64,000 nucleotides of DNA from Calditrichota bacterium (GCA_013112635.1 JABFGF010000013.1:1-64000), one strand, 5' to 3'. Positions 1 to 9,693 are shown, counted from the stretch's first letter. Notes: a model not told the origin generated them from the sequence alone. Numbers and translations: made by a program.

Positions 1-40
1 AAAATATTGAAGTAAACATTGAGAAGAAGGCCGATAAGGG

Positions 41-82
41 TAAAATAAAAATTGCCCTTTGGGATATACTCCCTAAGGGCAA
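41..82 (-). terminator. Rho-independent terminator after tRNA-Asn
   Basis: On the minus strand the arms TTGCCCTT (75-82) and AAGGGCAA (52-59) pair, with an inner GGGA/TCCC extension, and a T-rich tract TTTTTATTTT follows. It sits about 45 bases downstream of the tRNA gene. A plus-strand gene ending off the left edge could share the hairpin, but no T-run follows it in that direction. Confidence 0.75.
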
Positions 83-125
83 AATTTCTGACTACAAAAT
101 TGGTTCGTCATTTTGTAGTGTCTCG

Positions 126-197
126 CTCCGGCGGTAGGATTCGAACCTACAACCTAGTGATTAACAGTCACCCGCTCTGCCGTTGAGCTACGCCGGA
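126..197 (-). tRNA. tRNA-Asn (anticodon GTT)
   Basis: The minus strand folds as a 72-base cloverleaf. The acceptor arm TCCGGCG pairs with CGCCGGA, with discriminator G. The anticodon loop is CTGTTAA, and the T arm is GTAGG-TTCGAAT-CCTAC. The GTT anticodon reads AAC/AAU codons. The first-base U and discriminator G are typical of tRNA-Asn. The 3' CCA is not encoded, so it must be added by nucleotidyltransferase. It follows mreB by about 110 bases and precedes a terminator, so it may be read from its own promoter or as a tail of the mreB transcript. Confidence 0.95.
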
Positions 198-306
198 TTA
201 TGTTATTTCAATGGAATCATTCCATCAATTGGTGAGCTTTGAATATACGAGGTTCATTATCTTCAGTCAAGAGAATATAGCCTCTTTTTTTTAAAAAATT
301 TGTTTT

Positions 307-1317
307 TTAAGTAAATAAAACGGGTTTGAACATCTCAAAGTTTTCCAGGATTTTACGAGTACCCTCAGCTACACAGTAAAGGGCATTTCCAGGACGACTG
401 ACAGGTAGATTTACAATGTCACGCAAATAGGTGTCCAACCCTTTGAGAAGCGCTCCACCACCTGTTAAGATAATTCCTCTATCAATTACATCTGAGGCTA
501 ACTCTGGTGGTAATTTATCCAATGTTGTTAAAATTGAATTAATCATGGTATTCAAAACATCTTTCAAAGCATCTTTAAAAAGAGTGCTGTCAACATCAAT
601 TTGGCGTGGGAGACCAGACTGGGCATCCAAACCTTTAATTTGAAATTTAATTTCAGGCTGATCACCAACAACTCCATATTCGATTTTTAACCTCTCAGCG
701 GTTGATTCTCCAATCCTGAGATTGTATGTATTTTTTATGTAGCGAATTATAGCTTCATTCATTTCATCGCCGGCTATCCGAATGGTATTATCCACAACGA
801 TGCCACCATAATTAATTACAGCAATGTCAGTCGTCCCACCTCCAATATCAACAATCATGCAAGCGTTAGAACCCAAAACATTTATACCAACACCTATTGC
901 TGCTGCCATCGGTTCTGAAACCAAGTAAACACGCCTGGCCCCGGCAGACTCAGCACTTTCGATAACTGCCCTTTTTTCCACAGATGTAACACCTGTTGGT
1001 ACACCTATTACGATATCATTTATAAAAAATCGGGGTATCTCTGCAAGTCGAATAAAGGACTTAATCAACTCCTCACCAGCAACAAAATCAGCAATAACAC
1101 CATCTGCTAAAGGACGAATTACAGTTATGCCTTTATGTGTTTTTCCAAACATATATTTTGCATCTCTTCCAATAGCAATAACGCTCCCTTTGGACTTGTA
1201 GGCTATTACGGATGGTTCATTTACAACAAACCCTTTTTCTGCCACATATACAATTGTATTAGCAGTTCCAAGGTCAACACCGATGTTAGTAAATATTTTC
1301 CGGAATAATTTGAGCAT
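307..1317 (-). CDS. mreB: Rod-shape-determining protein MreB
   Basis: Actin-like cytoskeletal ATPase that forms membrane-bound filaments and directs lateral cell-wall synthesis. The actin-fold phosphate loops are clear: GVDLGTANT near the N-terminus, VDIGGGTTDIAV in the middle and LTGGGALLKGL near the C-terminus, plus SEPMAAAIG. From the ATG at 1317 the protein is 336 aa, the usual family size. A longer reading from a TTG at 1359 adds 14 residues but has no ribosome binding site. MreC and MreD, often directly downstream, are absent; a tRNA follows instead, so mreB is unlinked from mreCD here. Confidence 0.96.
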   Translation of the reverse strand: MLKLFRKIFTNIGVDLGTANTIVYVAEKGFVVNEPSVIAYKSKGSVIAIGRDAKYMFGKTHKGITVIRPLADGVIADFVAGEELIKSFIRLAEIPRFFINDIVIGVPTGVTSVEKRAVIESAESAGARRVYLVSEPMAAAIGVGINVLGSNACMIVDIGGGTTDIAVINYGGIVVDNTIRIAGDEMNEAIIRYIKNTYNLRIGESTAERLKIEYGVVGDQPEIKFQIKGLDAQSGLPRQIDVDSTLFKDALKDVLNTMINSILTTLDKLPPELASDVIDRGIILTGGGALLKGLDTYLRDIVNLPVSRPGNALYCVAEGTRKILENFEMFKPVLFT

Positions 1318-1472
1318 TTTGTAAATAGGCAATATTTTTTCTGCTAAACTGATCGACAAGTTTTTTAATAATAAGAGTTTATGAAAACAAAAACCAAGCT
1401 TTAAACATTAAACTTTTATTAGATTTAAATCAATCATTTTTTACGTGGTAGGAGGAAAATAAATTTTGAAAT

Positions 1473-1504
1473 AAAAAAAGCCCGCCATTAAGGGACGGGC
1501 TTTG
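1473..1504 (-). terminator. Rho-independent terminator of rpsA
   Basis: Minus-strand hairpin AAAGCCCGTCCC...GGCGGGCTTT followed directly by a run of T, located 17 bases past the rpsA stop codon. The stem is GC-rich and the T-run long, so this is a strong terminator separating rpsA from mreB. Confidence 0.9.
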
Positions 1505-1520
1505 AAATGAGATAAAAAAA

Positions 1521-3503
1521 CTACTCTTTTTCGTCAGCTTTTTCTTCTGATTTTGTTTCTTCTTTTTCTGAAGTTTCTTCAGATGACTCAACAACCTCTT
1601 CAGTTTTTTCGTCTTTTTTTGCTTTGGTTGTTTTTTTCTTCACAGGTTCTTCAGCAACTTCTTCTTTAGTTTCTTCATCTGCTGCTGTATCAGATTTAGA
1701 CCTTACAACTTCTTCCAAAGTTGTTTTAGGAACACCGTGCGAACTTAAATAGTCTTCCCACTCGGCTTGTTCCTTCTGTTTAAAATAATCTGTTACAGAT
1801 AAAACAATCTTCTTGTTTTCTTTATCGAACTCAATAACACGTGCAGGAACTTCATCATCTACTTTGTACATATCTGAAGCTTTTTTCCCTTTAGGAATTC
1901 CAAGATGCTGATTTGGAATAAATCCATCTACACCCATTGGAAGAGTAATAATTGCTCCTTTATCGATTAGACGAGTAACCTTGCCTTTTGTATCTGTACT
2001 CTCACCATACTTCTCTTCAAACGCATCCCAAGGATTGGATTCAATCTGCTTGTGTCCTAAAGCTATTCTACGTTCTTCACGGTTTATACCAAGAACAACA
2101 ACATCAATTTCATCACCTTTTTTCACTATTTCACTTGGGTGACGTACCTTCTTTGTCCATGACAAATCAGAAATATGAACCAAACCATCGATGCCTTCTT
2201 CCAATTCAACAAAAGCCCCAAATTGAGTAAGGTTGCGAACAACACCTTTATGAACTGTTCCTACAGGGTAAGTACCTTCAACTTTTTCCCATGGATCTGG
2301 TTCAAGCTGCTTAAGACCCAAGGATATTTTCTTATCTGTTGATTCAACATTTAGAACGACAGCTTCAACTTCCTGACCGACGGATAATAACTGGCTCGGA
2401 TGTTTAACATGTTGTGACCAGGACATTTCAGAAATATGAATAAGACCTTCGATGCCTTTTTCCAATTCGATAAATGCACCATAATCAGTTATGCTTACAA
2501 CTTTACCCGTAATACGTGTGCCGGATGGATATTTCTTATCAACTTGTTCCCAAGGATGTGCTTGCAACTGCTTCAATCCAAGTGAGATTCTATCTTTCTT
2601 TTCATTAAAGTCAAGAATTACAACTTCAAGTTCCTGATCAAGTTTAACAAGTTCAGATGGATGGTTTACACGGCCCCAACTTAAATCGGTAATGTGCAGC
2701 AACCCATCAACACCGCCAAGATCAATAAATACACCAAAATCAGTAATATTCTTAACAACACCCATTCTCTTCTGACCTTTTTCCAAAGTAACAAGAATTT
2801 CGTCACGTTTTCCGGCCATTTGTTTTTCAATTAAAATACGAGAGGATACTACAATATTTTTACGGAGGTGATTTACTTTTACAATTTTAAATTCTTTTGT
2901 TTGTCCAAGATAACCATCAAAATCACGAATAGGTTTAACATCAATTTGGGAGCCTGGTAAAAAGGCATCAATTCCCATAATATTAACAACCATACCACCT
3001 TTGATACGTCGTTGGATTACGCCTTCAATAACTTCACCGGTTTCATGTTTATTAACAACCTGCTCCCAAACACGTAAAAAGTCAGCGCGTTTACGTGAAA
3101 GCATTAATTGGCCGTCATGGCCTTCAAGACGTTCGAGATATACTTCAATTTCATCACCGGCTTTTAGTTCATCAATATTTGTAAACTCGGATTTGGAAAC
3201 AATTCCTTCCGATTTAAAGCCGATATCAACAATTACATCTTTGTTTGTAATATCTAATACCCGTCCATTAACAATCTCTCCTTCTGTGATTGTGCTCATG
3301 GTACGGTCATACATATTTAGTAGAAAATCCATTTCTTCGGATGGATATTCATCTTCTTCTGTGTAATCTTCCAGTTTTACAACAACTTCTTCATATGCAT
3401 CAGATTTTGCTGTCTGGGGTTTAGGTTTGGCAGCTTCAGGTGTTTCTACAACTTCCTGAACAACTTCCTTCTCTTCCGTTAGTTCTTTCTTTTCTTCAGA
3501 CAT
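1521..3503 (-). CDS. rpsA: 30S ribosomal protein S1
   Basis: RNA-binding ribosomal protein that helps place mRNA on the 30S subunit. The 660-aa protein carries six S1 (OB-fold) repeats from about residue 70 to 590. The middle repeats show the conserved pattern GxFVxLxxGxxGLxHISxxSW. The family norm is about 560 aa; the excess is an acidic N-terminal extension of about 70 aa and a lysine/glutamate-rich tail from about residue 600. AGGAG lies 13 bases before the ATG. A small GCCAT/ATGGC hairpin (3537-3552) sits just upstream of that site and could be an autoregulatory element, as S1 mRNAs are often self-controlled; this is inference. Confidence 0.96.
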   Translation of the reverse strand: MSEEKKELTEEKEVVQEVVETPEAAKPKPQTAKSDAYEEVVVKLEDYTEEDEYPSEEMDFLLNMYDRTMSTITEGEIVNGRVLDITNKDVIVDIGFKSEGIVSKSEFTNIDELKAGDEIEVYLERLEGHDGQLMLSRKRADFLRVWEQVVNKHETGEVIEGVIQRRIKGGMVVNIMGIDAFLPGSQIDVKPIRDFDGYLGQTKEFKIVKVNHLRKNIVVSSRILIEKQMAGKRDEILVTLEKGQKRMGVVKNITDFGVFIDLGGVDGLLHITDLSWGRVNHPSELVKLDQELEVVILDFNEKKDRISLGLKQLQAHPWEQVDKKYPSGTRITGKVVSITDYGAFIELEKGIEGLIHISEMSWSQHVKHPSQLLSVGQEVEAVVLNVESTDKKISLGLKQLEPDPWEKVEGTYPVGTVHKGVVRNLTQFGAFVELEEGIDGLVHISDLSWTKKVRHPSEIVKKGDEIDVVVLGINREERRIALGHKQIESNPWDAFEEKYGESTDTKGKVTRLIDKGAIITLPMGVDGFIPNQHLGIPKGKKASDMYKVDDEVPARVIEFDKENKKIVLSVTDYFKQKEQAEWEDYLSSHGVPKTTLEEVVRSKSDTAADEETKEEVAEEPVKKKTTKAKKDEKTEEVVESSEETSEKEETKSEEKADEKE

Positions 3504-3723
3504 TGGTTAAGTTAACTCCTTCAGTTAATTATTTATGCCATTTTAACATGGCGTGATTTAAAAAAGTTGAGTAATTTAAAGCATTTAAAGGCGATTGACA
3601 AATTTTCTTTTTGATTACTGCTTACTCATAAAATATGACATTACAAACTTCAAATATGCCCGAAAAATATTTTAACTTGAATAAGTAATTCATAAGAAAT
3701 AATGGAACATCTTTAACAAGTAG

Positions 3724-4854
3724 TTAATTAACAATTATATTTCTATACCCTGCATTATGGCCATAAAAAAATTGTTTTTTGTTTTCATCAAACCATAGCG
3801 CAGGCCTTATTACCCAATCATCTTTAAAGCCGATTTGCGCAATCATTTCAGCATTCATATTTAAGCTGATTAATTTGTTATTTATATATTGCCAGGGATT
3901 AAACTGGTCTTTTTTACTTCTTACCGTCTCAGCGCTTTGAATCAGTAAAATGCCATTATTTGAGAAATCTGCTGCAACAATTATATCTTTTTCATTTTTC
4001 AAAGAATAATCTCCAAGCTTTTTTAATCCTTTTAAATCCACTAACTCAAGGCGATTTTTATCCAAAAAAGCAACATATCGGTCTTGTTTTTCAAAAATAA
4101 TTCTGCGTGTTCGCACAGGCGATTCATAAATTATTTCTCCTGTATTTTCCAGTATAAGCGATTTGAATTGAATTGGACTACCTTGCTTATAAACAGACGC
4201 TGCAAAATATTTCTTATTGGATGAAATTGAAACTGTCCTCGCCCTCCAATCTTTAAAAGATTTTTCAAATAGGATTTTATTTTCAATCGTTCTTAAGATT
4301 AATCGGGTTCCCACTGAACTTTGAAAACTGCTAAAAATTAATCCTAAATCTGAAGAAGTAGAATGGTGATTGGCCTCGGCAGATTGCTTGTTCTTTTGAA
4401 TGTTGTAACGGTTAATTTCATTTTGCCTGGAATCAAATATTTTCACACGTCTGTCTACATAGATTTCAACAATACGTTCACCAGTCGATGCAATGAAATA
4501 GTCTGGAAAAGGTTCATCATATTTCCAGTCACTTTCTGATTTGGCAATAAGTTTTTTATCTGCATCAAACCATTCAATTTCGATATTTGACCTGTTTTTT
4601 TTATTTAGTTGTTTAATCAATCCATAAACATTGTGCTCCACATGAAGCACATTTAAAATATTATCCTGTTGAATGTCTGATGAAGTGAGTGGCTTTTCGT
4701 TTTTTGTCCAGGCAATAATATTGGCTTCACTTTGTATATCACGCTCAATTGCTATTTTTTCTGAACACCCAAAAAACAGTGTGAATAAAATCAACAAATG
4801 TATTTGCCACAGATTTCCACTGATAAGAACTGATTTGATAAATAAAGTATTCAA
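3724..4854 (-). CDS. Hypothetical lipoprotein
   Basis: I do not recognise the family. The N-terminus has a hydrophobic segment ending in LFFGC, a good lipobox, so the mature protein is probably membrane-anchored. The rest is rich in beta-strand-like repeats (phrases such as ENTGEIIYESPVRT), suggesting a beta-propeller-like fold, which is inference. I place the start at a TTG (4854) because AGGAGA lies 6 bases upstream of it. An in-frame ATG at 4929, one base after the preceding gene's stop, would add 25 residues encoded by a palindromic repeat (about 4891-4926) and has no ribosome site of its own. It lies directly downstream of the DUF5686 gene, probably in one operon. Confidence 0.7.
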   Translation of the reverse strand: MNTLFIKSVLISGNLWQIHLLILFTLFFGCSEKIAIERDIQSEANIIAWTKNEKPLTSSDIQQDNILNVLHVEHNVYGLIKQLNKKNRSNIEIEWFDADKKLIAKSESDWKYDEPFPDYFIASTGERIVEIYVDRRVKIFDSRQNEINRYNIQKNKQSAEANHHSTSSDLGLIFSSFQSSVGTRLILRTIENKILFEKSFKDWRARTVSISSNKKYFAASVYKQGSPIQFKSLILENTGEIIYESPVRTRRIIFEKQDRYVAFLDKNRLELVDLKGLKKLGDYSLKNEKDIIVAADFSNNGILLIQSAETVRSKKDQFNPWQYINNKLISLNMNAEMIAQIGFKDDWVIRPALWFDENKKQFFYGHNAGYRNIIVN

Positions 4855-4890
4855 AAAAAATCTCCTGATTATTCTTTTCTTTGCAAGTCC

Positions 4891-4926
4891 GTGGTTCCAA
4901 AAAGATTCTCGCTTCGCTCTGAATGA
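4891..4926. repeat. Short dispersed palindromic repeat (half element)
   Basis: The segment reads, on the minus strand, GTCATTCAGAGCGAAGCGAG then AATCTTTTTGGAACCAC. It belongs to the same style of element (GTCATyC...GAATC/GGATC ends) as the copies near 11.5, 13.5, 41.9, 43.5 and 47.4 kb. It lies at the junction between the DUF5686 gene and the downstream lipoprotein gene and, if the upstream ATG is used, is translated. Confidence 0.6.
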
Positions 4927-4930
4927 CATT

Positions 4931-7306
4931 TTAAAACCATCTCAAAGTACTCACACCCAAATATGTTCCGGGCCGATCCAGGCGCCAGGTTACATCAATC
5001 CTGAAAAATTTAAACAACCCGTTTAATGAAACCCCAATTTCATGGTGTATGTCATCCAGGTTATTATTTATATAGTTTAGTTTATCCTTGTTTTCATCGG
5101 AAAGCCAGCTGCGGCCATGGCTGCTAAATACAATTATGCCGATATTATTTTTAGCAAACCAGCGCCCTCCAAGAAGCTCAAAAGGTACACTGCGAAAATT
5201 GTGTTCCCAAAACAGGGCCATATATTTTTCACCGATGTAAGGTAATCCCCGATTTGCTTTAAAGGAACCAAAAGGTGTAAACCCAGCAAACAAAGAAGCA
5301 TCGAGCACACCTAATTTTTGTAAAGGTAGTTCTCCATCGCTATAACCGGCTGAAAAATATAGATCGAGCGTATTTGGTAAAAAACGACGTTGTAGAAACG
5401 TACGGAAATTCCAATTAACACCCAGTTTATATTGAGTAAATGAAAAGTCGCTATCCAAAATATCCGGATCACTATGCTCAATGGATAGCTCAACACGTTT
5501 TTGGCCGGCAACGCCAAATGGTACATACCTGTTTCCCCAGTGAATTTTTAGGCCAAGCGAGTTTAGTTTCCCTCTATCCGCAAAAGGATTTTGCCTTTTG
5601 GTAACATCCCGGTCAAAAACATTATAATGTGAAATATTTTTTGGCATAGACTCATGCTGCTCGATATTCAATAGTCCTGTAAAGCGCGTTCGCATATCCC
5701 AAATTCGATGGCTTATTTTAAAATTGGCTGCCCTTTTCCAATAATAATCGTAATAATCCTTTGCACCAAAAAGCGTTCCAATAGATGTAATTATCGGATG
5801 ATAGTTTTCAGATTCGTAATTTGTGCCAGAACCAATAAAATAATCTGCACTTACTGTTACCGGGTTTTTCTTGCCGAAATCATATTCCAGGCCGTAGTTA
5901 TATCCCCACCTTTCTATCCCGGTTTTGTACGCAAGCCCAAACCTGAGTTCTATTTTTTTTGCAAAGGTCCTTTCATAGCTAAACCCAAGATGCCCTTCCT
6001 CAACTCTGTTATAACCTAAATCCGGTGAAAATCCTTTAATAATTTCGCCGCCAAGCCCAATAGTTTTTTTATTATCATTTTCATCTTCATCATCTAAAAC
6101 ATAATCTGCTAAAAATCCTGTAGGCCTAAATGCTTTTTCAAAACTATCAGTACTGTCGATTTCAACATAGGCAACTTGTTCTTCGCTGGTTAAAGGAATA
6201 ATTTCCTTGCGTCTGGTAAAAGATGAATCGAGAGCAACCGCAACCGAATCAACCCGGATAATTTTTTCATCCTCATATAATGAATCCGGCAAATCTACAT
6301 TTACCTGGTAATCTGTTATTCTGATAGAATTACTGTAGTTTATCCGTGGGAAATCCAATCCTGGAAAACTTATCTTTATATCACCAACAGCGCGCAAATC
6401 TACAGGTAGCCAATATTCCTTTCCAAAATTGCGGAATTGTTGTTTATAGGCAACGTTCAACTCCTCCATTGGCATCGGGAAAAAAATGGTTTCGGGATTA
6501 GGAACTACATCAACAGCAAGCATGGCAAATTCTTTATCCAAAACCGAAACAGTACCAATAAATGTTGGATTTAAAACTGCTATCGGCGCAAGATCAATCA
6601 CAAAAACCGTGTCTTGTCCAAATGCCTCAATCCCTTTTAATTTGAATTCATAAAAATCAAATGCATCGGGGTGTGTCGGCCCAACAATTCTATAGTTCAT
6701 GATATTAATTTCATCATCATAAAAATTTTCTATGTTCACACTAAATGCAAAGTTTGTCTGGCCTTTAAGATTTTCAGTTTCACGCTGTGAAAGAACAACC
6801 TCTCTTGCCCCCTTTTCCTTATTCCAATATAAATCTGAAATACTTTCGGCAACTGAAACAATTGACGAATCATTTCCCAAAACCACCCTGGCATAAGCAT
6901 TGGCTTTAAATGTTTTTAACTTTGCCCGCCACTTTTGTTTATTTTCAATAACCCTGCGCATAATATGCATTGCCGGGTTTTCTGCGGTTACTACTATAGC
7001 CTCCGTTTCTAAAATTACTGGTTTCAGTAAAATATTAATCGGTTTCTGCGCATCCTTTTCAACAGTAATACGCTTAATAGCATAGCCGATATAACTGATC
7101 TCAATTTCTACCGGAAACTCTTCAACTGTAAGAAAAAATTCTCCGTAAATGTTTGTAATTGTTCCGTGATAAGTACCTACAATTTGCAGGTTAGCTGCGC
7201 TTAGAGGCTCACCGCTTTTTTCATCAATCACAAACCCAACCACACTTTTAGTTTGAGCAAAAACTGCTGAAGAAATCATCAAAAAAATCAGACATTTATA
7301 GAGCAT
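4931..7306 (-). CDS. DUF5686 / carboxypeptidase-regulatory-like outer-membrane protein
   Basis: A 791-aa exported protein with signal peptide MLYKCLIFLMISSAVFAQ. Residues about 20-105 form a carboxypeptidase-D regulatory-like (CarbopepD_reg_2) beta-sandwich (VVGFVIDEKSGEPLSAANLQ). The rest matches the DUF5686 type: a periplasmic part, then many alternating aromatic strands ending in aromatic WF, as expected of an outer-membrane beta-barrel. The family is common in Bacteroidota and relatives; its function is not settled. It is first in a two-gene minus-strand unit with the lipoprotein downstream (1-75 base gap). Confidence 0.85.
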   Translation of the reverse strand: MLYKCLIFLMISSAVFAQTKSVVGFVIDEKSGEPLSAANLQIVGTYHGTITNIYGEFFLTVEEFPVEIEISYIGYAIKRITVEKDAQKPINILLKPVILETEAIVVTAENPAMHIMRRVIENKQKWRAKLKTFKANAYARVVLGNDSSIVSVAESISDLYWNKEKGAREVVLSQRETENLKGQTNFAFSVNIENFYDDEINIMNYRIVGPTHPDAFDFYEFKLKGIEAFGQDTVFVIDLAPIAVLNPTFIGTVSVLDKEFAMLAVDVVPNPETIFFPMPMEELNVAYKQQFRNFGKEYWLPVDLRAVGDIKISFPGLDFPRINYSNSIRITDYQVNVDLPDSLYEDEKIIRVDSVAVALDSSFTRRKEIIPLTSEEQVAYVEIDSTDSFEKAFRPTGFLADYVLDDEDENDNKKTIGLGGEIIKGFSPDLGYNRVEEGHLGFSYERTFAKKIELRFGLAYKTGIERWGYNYGLEYDFGKKNPVTVSADYFIGSGTNYESENYHPIITSIGTLFGAKDYYDYYWKRAANFKISHRIWDMRTRFTGLLNIEQHESMPKNISHYNVFDRDVTKRQNPFADRGKLNSLGLKIHWGNRYVPFGVAGQKRVELSIEHSDPDILDSDFSFTQYKLGVNWNFRTFLQRRFLPNTLDLYFSAGYSDGELPLQKLGVLDASLFAGFTPFGSFKANRGLPYIGEKYMALFWEHNFRSVPFELLGGRWFAKNNIGIIVFSSHGRSWLSDENKDKLNYINNNLDDIHHEIGVSLNGLFKFFRIDVTWRLDRPGTYLGVSTLRWF

Positions 7307-7453
7307 ATAAGGATTCCATTTTATTTTCCGGGGATTTTATTAGAAATATAACAACTATATTGATTTTAACTCGTTTAATATTGGAACACATAATAATAAT
7401 AATTAGCTTATAAAAAATCTCACAAAAAAACTTGATTATTTGGAGGCCACCAA

Positions 7454-8383
7454 ATGCAAATCTCATACATAGCACCATTGTCCAAGGCTTGGAACCGTAT
7501 GATTAAAATACTTTTCAAACCCTTTTATATCAACAAGTGGTTTGCATTAGGATTTACAGCGTTTCTTGCCGGATTACTTGATTGGGCTGATAAAAGCAGC
7601 TCCTTTGAAGATGAACGTGATGTATTCGATGCCGAGGAGTTTTTCAGCCTACCAGAAATGTTCGATCGATGGTACGTAGAAAATGCAGAATGGTTCGCAT
7701 TGACTATTTTTATAATTGCTCTTATTGTTGTAGTTGTGATTTTTTTAACCTGGCTTAGCTCCCGCGGCAAATTTATGTTTCTTGACAATGTTGTTCACAA
7801 TCGTTATCTGGTAAAGAAACCATGGGCAGACTTTAAGAAATTAGGAAATTCTCTCTTTACATGGCGGTTGGGATATGGCATTATTCTGGTTGTACTTTTT
7901 TCAGGATACCTTTCATACTCATACTATCATGTTCGTGAAATGTATGAATTGTACGCTTCTGATCGTGAATTAATAATTGAAGCCATAAAGATAGGCGTTT
8001 TCTTTGTTATTTTACTAATTGCAACAGGCTATATTTCACTTTTTCTTGATGACTTTATTGTACCGATTATGTATAAAAATGACTGCCAGGTTTGGATAGC
8101 TTGGACCCGGTTTATGCCATTGTTTACACAGAATTTTTTCTACTTTATCATTTATGGTCTTTTCTTATTTTTACTTATTTCAATAATAGTAGTTATGGTA
8201 ATAATTGGCGGCCTGTTAACCTGCTGTGTGGGATTTCTGCTGATTATATTGCCATATATCAGCTCGATTGTTCTGCTTCCTGTCTCAGTGACCTTGAGAG
8301 GATTATCCATCGACTTTTTAGAACAGTTTGGAGAAAAGTATAAAATTTTTCCTGATGAAGAACAATTAACGGAAAGTAGTTAA
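7454..8383 (+). CDS. Multi-pass membrane protein, unknown function
   Basis: A 309-aa protein with about five or six hydrophobic segments (about 30-45, 95-115, 140-160, 175-195, 225-262, 265-290). The N-terminus (PLSKAWNRMIKILFKPF) resembles uncharacterised membrane proteins seen next to DUF2752 genes, but I cannot name a function. GGAGG lies 8 bases before the ATG. Its stop overlaps the start of the next gene as TAATG, so the two are translationally coupled. Confidence 0.8.
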   Translation: MQISYIAPLSKAWNRMIKILFKPFYINKWFALGFTAFLAGLLDWADKSSSFEDERDVFDAEEFFSLPEMFDRWYVENAEWFALTIFIIALIVVVVIFLTWLSSRGKFMFLDNVVHNRYLVKKPWADFKKLGNSLFTWRLGYGIILVVLFSGYLSYSYYHVREMYELYASDRELIIEAIKIGVFFVILLIATGYISLFLDDFIVPIMYKNDCQVWIAWTRFMPLFTQNFFYFIIYGLFLFLLISIIVVMVIIGGLLTCCVGFLLIILPYISSIVLLPVSVTLRGLSIDFLEQFGEKYKIFPDEEQLTESS

Positions 8384-8799
8384 TGCCTTTTTGGGAATTT
8401 AAAATTAGGGCGCTTCAAAAAACGGAAAAAGTAAATAAAGCCTATGGTCTGTTATTTTTTAGTGCAATATTTATAAGTTTATTTTTAATTGATCCAATAA
8501 ACCAGGAAATTAGCAGCTGCTATTTCCTGGAGATAACAGGCCATAATTGCCCAACATGCGGCATGACCCGATCTTTCTATTCGATGACAAATGCTGATAT
8601 TTCAGGTGCGTTCAGCTTTCATTATTTTGGCCCAATTATTTTTTTTATTTTAATATTAGCTATTATAAAATTTTCACTGGAAATTTTCTTTAATAAGAAT
8701 CTTAATATTATTAAAAACTACAAATATCTTTTTGTACCGATTTTAATATTTGTATCTATTTGGATTGGAATTTGGTCAATCAAAGAATTTTTTTTATAA
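8383..8799 (+). CDS. DUF2752 membrane protein
   Basis: A 138-aa protein with three hydrophobic segments and the hallmark CPTCGMTRSFYSM motif of DUF2752 near residue 55, preceded by a short TGHN stretch. The two cysteines and TR pair are conserved in the family, whose role is unknown. Its ATG overlaps the stop codon of the upstream membrane protein (TAATG), so the two are likely made together. Confidence 0.85.
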   Translation: MPFWEFKIRALQKTEKVNKAYGLLFFSAIFISLFLIDPINQEISSCYFLEITGHNCPTCGMTRSFYSMTNADISGAFSFHYFGPIIFFILILAIIKFSLEIFFNKNLNIIKNYKYLFVPILIFVSIWIGIWSIKEFFL

Positions 8800-8862
8800 A
8801 CAAAAGTTTTAACAAACTTATACGGGAATATACTTATAAATTTACCTGTTACAGCACAATGA

Positions 8863-8916
8863 GCTAGATTTATCATCCAAGGAAAAAAGTCTTTTTTAAC
8901 ATGGCTGAAATCTAGC
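8863..8916. other. Inverted repeat upstream of the cupredoxin operon
   Basis: Perfect 9-bp arms GCTAGATTT (8863-8871) and AAATCTAGC (8908-8916) enclose an inner AAAAAAG/CTTTTTT stem. The structure is about 80 bases before the cupredoxin start. It could be a terminator for DUF2752 (T-run inside, not after, the stem), a leader structure, or a regulator site. No T-tract follows the outer stem, so a terminator role is weak. Confidence 0.4.
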
Positions 8917-8996
8917 CATCCTCAGTATCATTATTGCCATATTCAATAAAAGTATTTTTATACCCAATTAATTATTTCTAAGCTAAAAAGGTAATT

Positions 8997-9689
8997 ATGA
9001 AAAAAGTCTTCGTAATTTTTACATTGTTAATAAGTTTTGCTCTTACAGATTTGGCGTTTGCTCAGGATAGTAAAGCAACGGTGTATGGCAGGATTTTTAT
9101 GCCGGTTGTAAAAAAGAAGTCACGGACCTTCCGTGGCAGATTATATCGCAACAGGCTCTCATCCCGTAAAAAAAGACAAAAAACAGCTACTGCTCCACGT
9201 ACAAGTTTTCAGGATGTAATTATAGCGGCCTACCCTCTTTCATTTAAACCAAAAACAGAGCCATTAAAAAAAGCAAGAATCTTACAGAAAAATGCAGAAT
9301 TCCGTCCACATGTTTTGGCCGTTACACCGGGTACGCGAGTGCAGTTTATTAACCTGGATCGATTCTTTCATAATGTGTTTAGTTATACACCCGGTGCAAA
9401 ATTTAATATTGGCCGTCGTCCAACCAACTCAGTATATTCGCGCAAAATATATAAAACAGGGAAAATTAATCTATTCTGCGACATACACTCTCAAATGAAT
9501 GCAACCATTGTTAGCCTTGATACACCTTATTTCACTCAGGCTGGTAAAACAGGTGTTTATCTGTTAAAAGAGCTGCCACCAGGAAAATACCGCATTGAAG
9601 TAATGCATCCTGATTTCCCAACAACCGAATCAGAAATAACTGTAAAAGCAAACGAAAAGCAGGAACAGAGTTTTACTTTGTCGAAATAA
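8997..9689 (+). CDS. Periplasmic cupredoxin (type-1 copper) protein
   Basis: A 230-aa exported protein with signal peptide ending FALTDLAFAQ. Residues about 100-172 are a plastocyanin/amicyanin-like domain. His125 (FFHNVF) and Cys161, His164 and Met167 (CDIHSQM) give a full type-1 copper ligand set with amicyanin-like C-x2-H-x2-M spacing. A C-terminal strand region (LLKELPPGKYRIEVMHPDFP) is carboxypeptidase-regulatory-like, a common add-on in such proteins. Residues 40-65 are very basic (Arg/Lys). Likely a periplasmic electron carrier or copper binder. It starts a four-gene plus-strand run with a cyclase, a barrel and a ferritin-like protein. Confidence 0.85.
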   Translation: MKKVFVIFTLLISFALTDLAFAQDSKATVYGRIFMPVVKKKSRTFRGRLYRNRLSSRKKRQKTATAPRTSFQDVIIAAYPLSFKPKTEPLKKARILQKNAEFRPHVLAVTPGTRVQFINLDRFFHNVFSYTPGAKFNIGRRPTNSVYSRKIYKTGKINLFCDIHSQMNATIVSLDTPYFTQAGKTGVYLLKELPPGKYRIEVMHPDFPTTESEITVKANEKQEQSFTLSK

Positions 9690-9693
9690 AAAA

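Noticed and set aside
1-125. Possible plus-strand gene tail entering from the left edge
   Set aside because: One frame stops after 4 codons (stop at 13-15) and another stays open to about 136 through the terminator and into the tRNA; too short to tell a real tail from chance.
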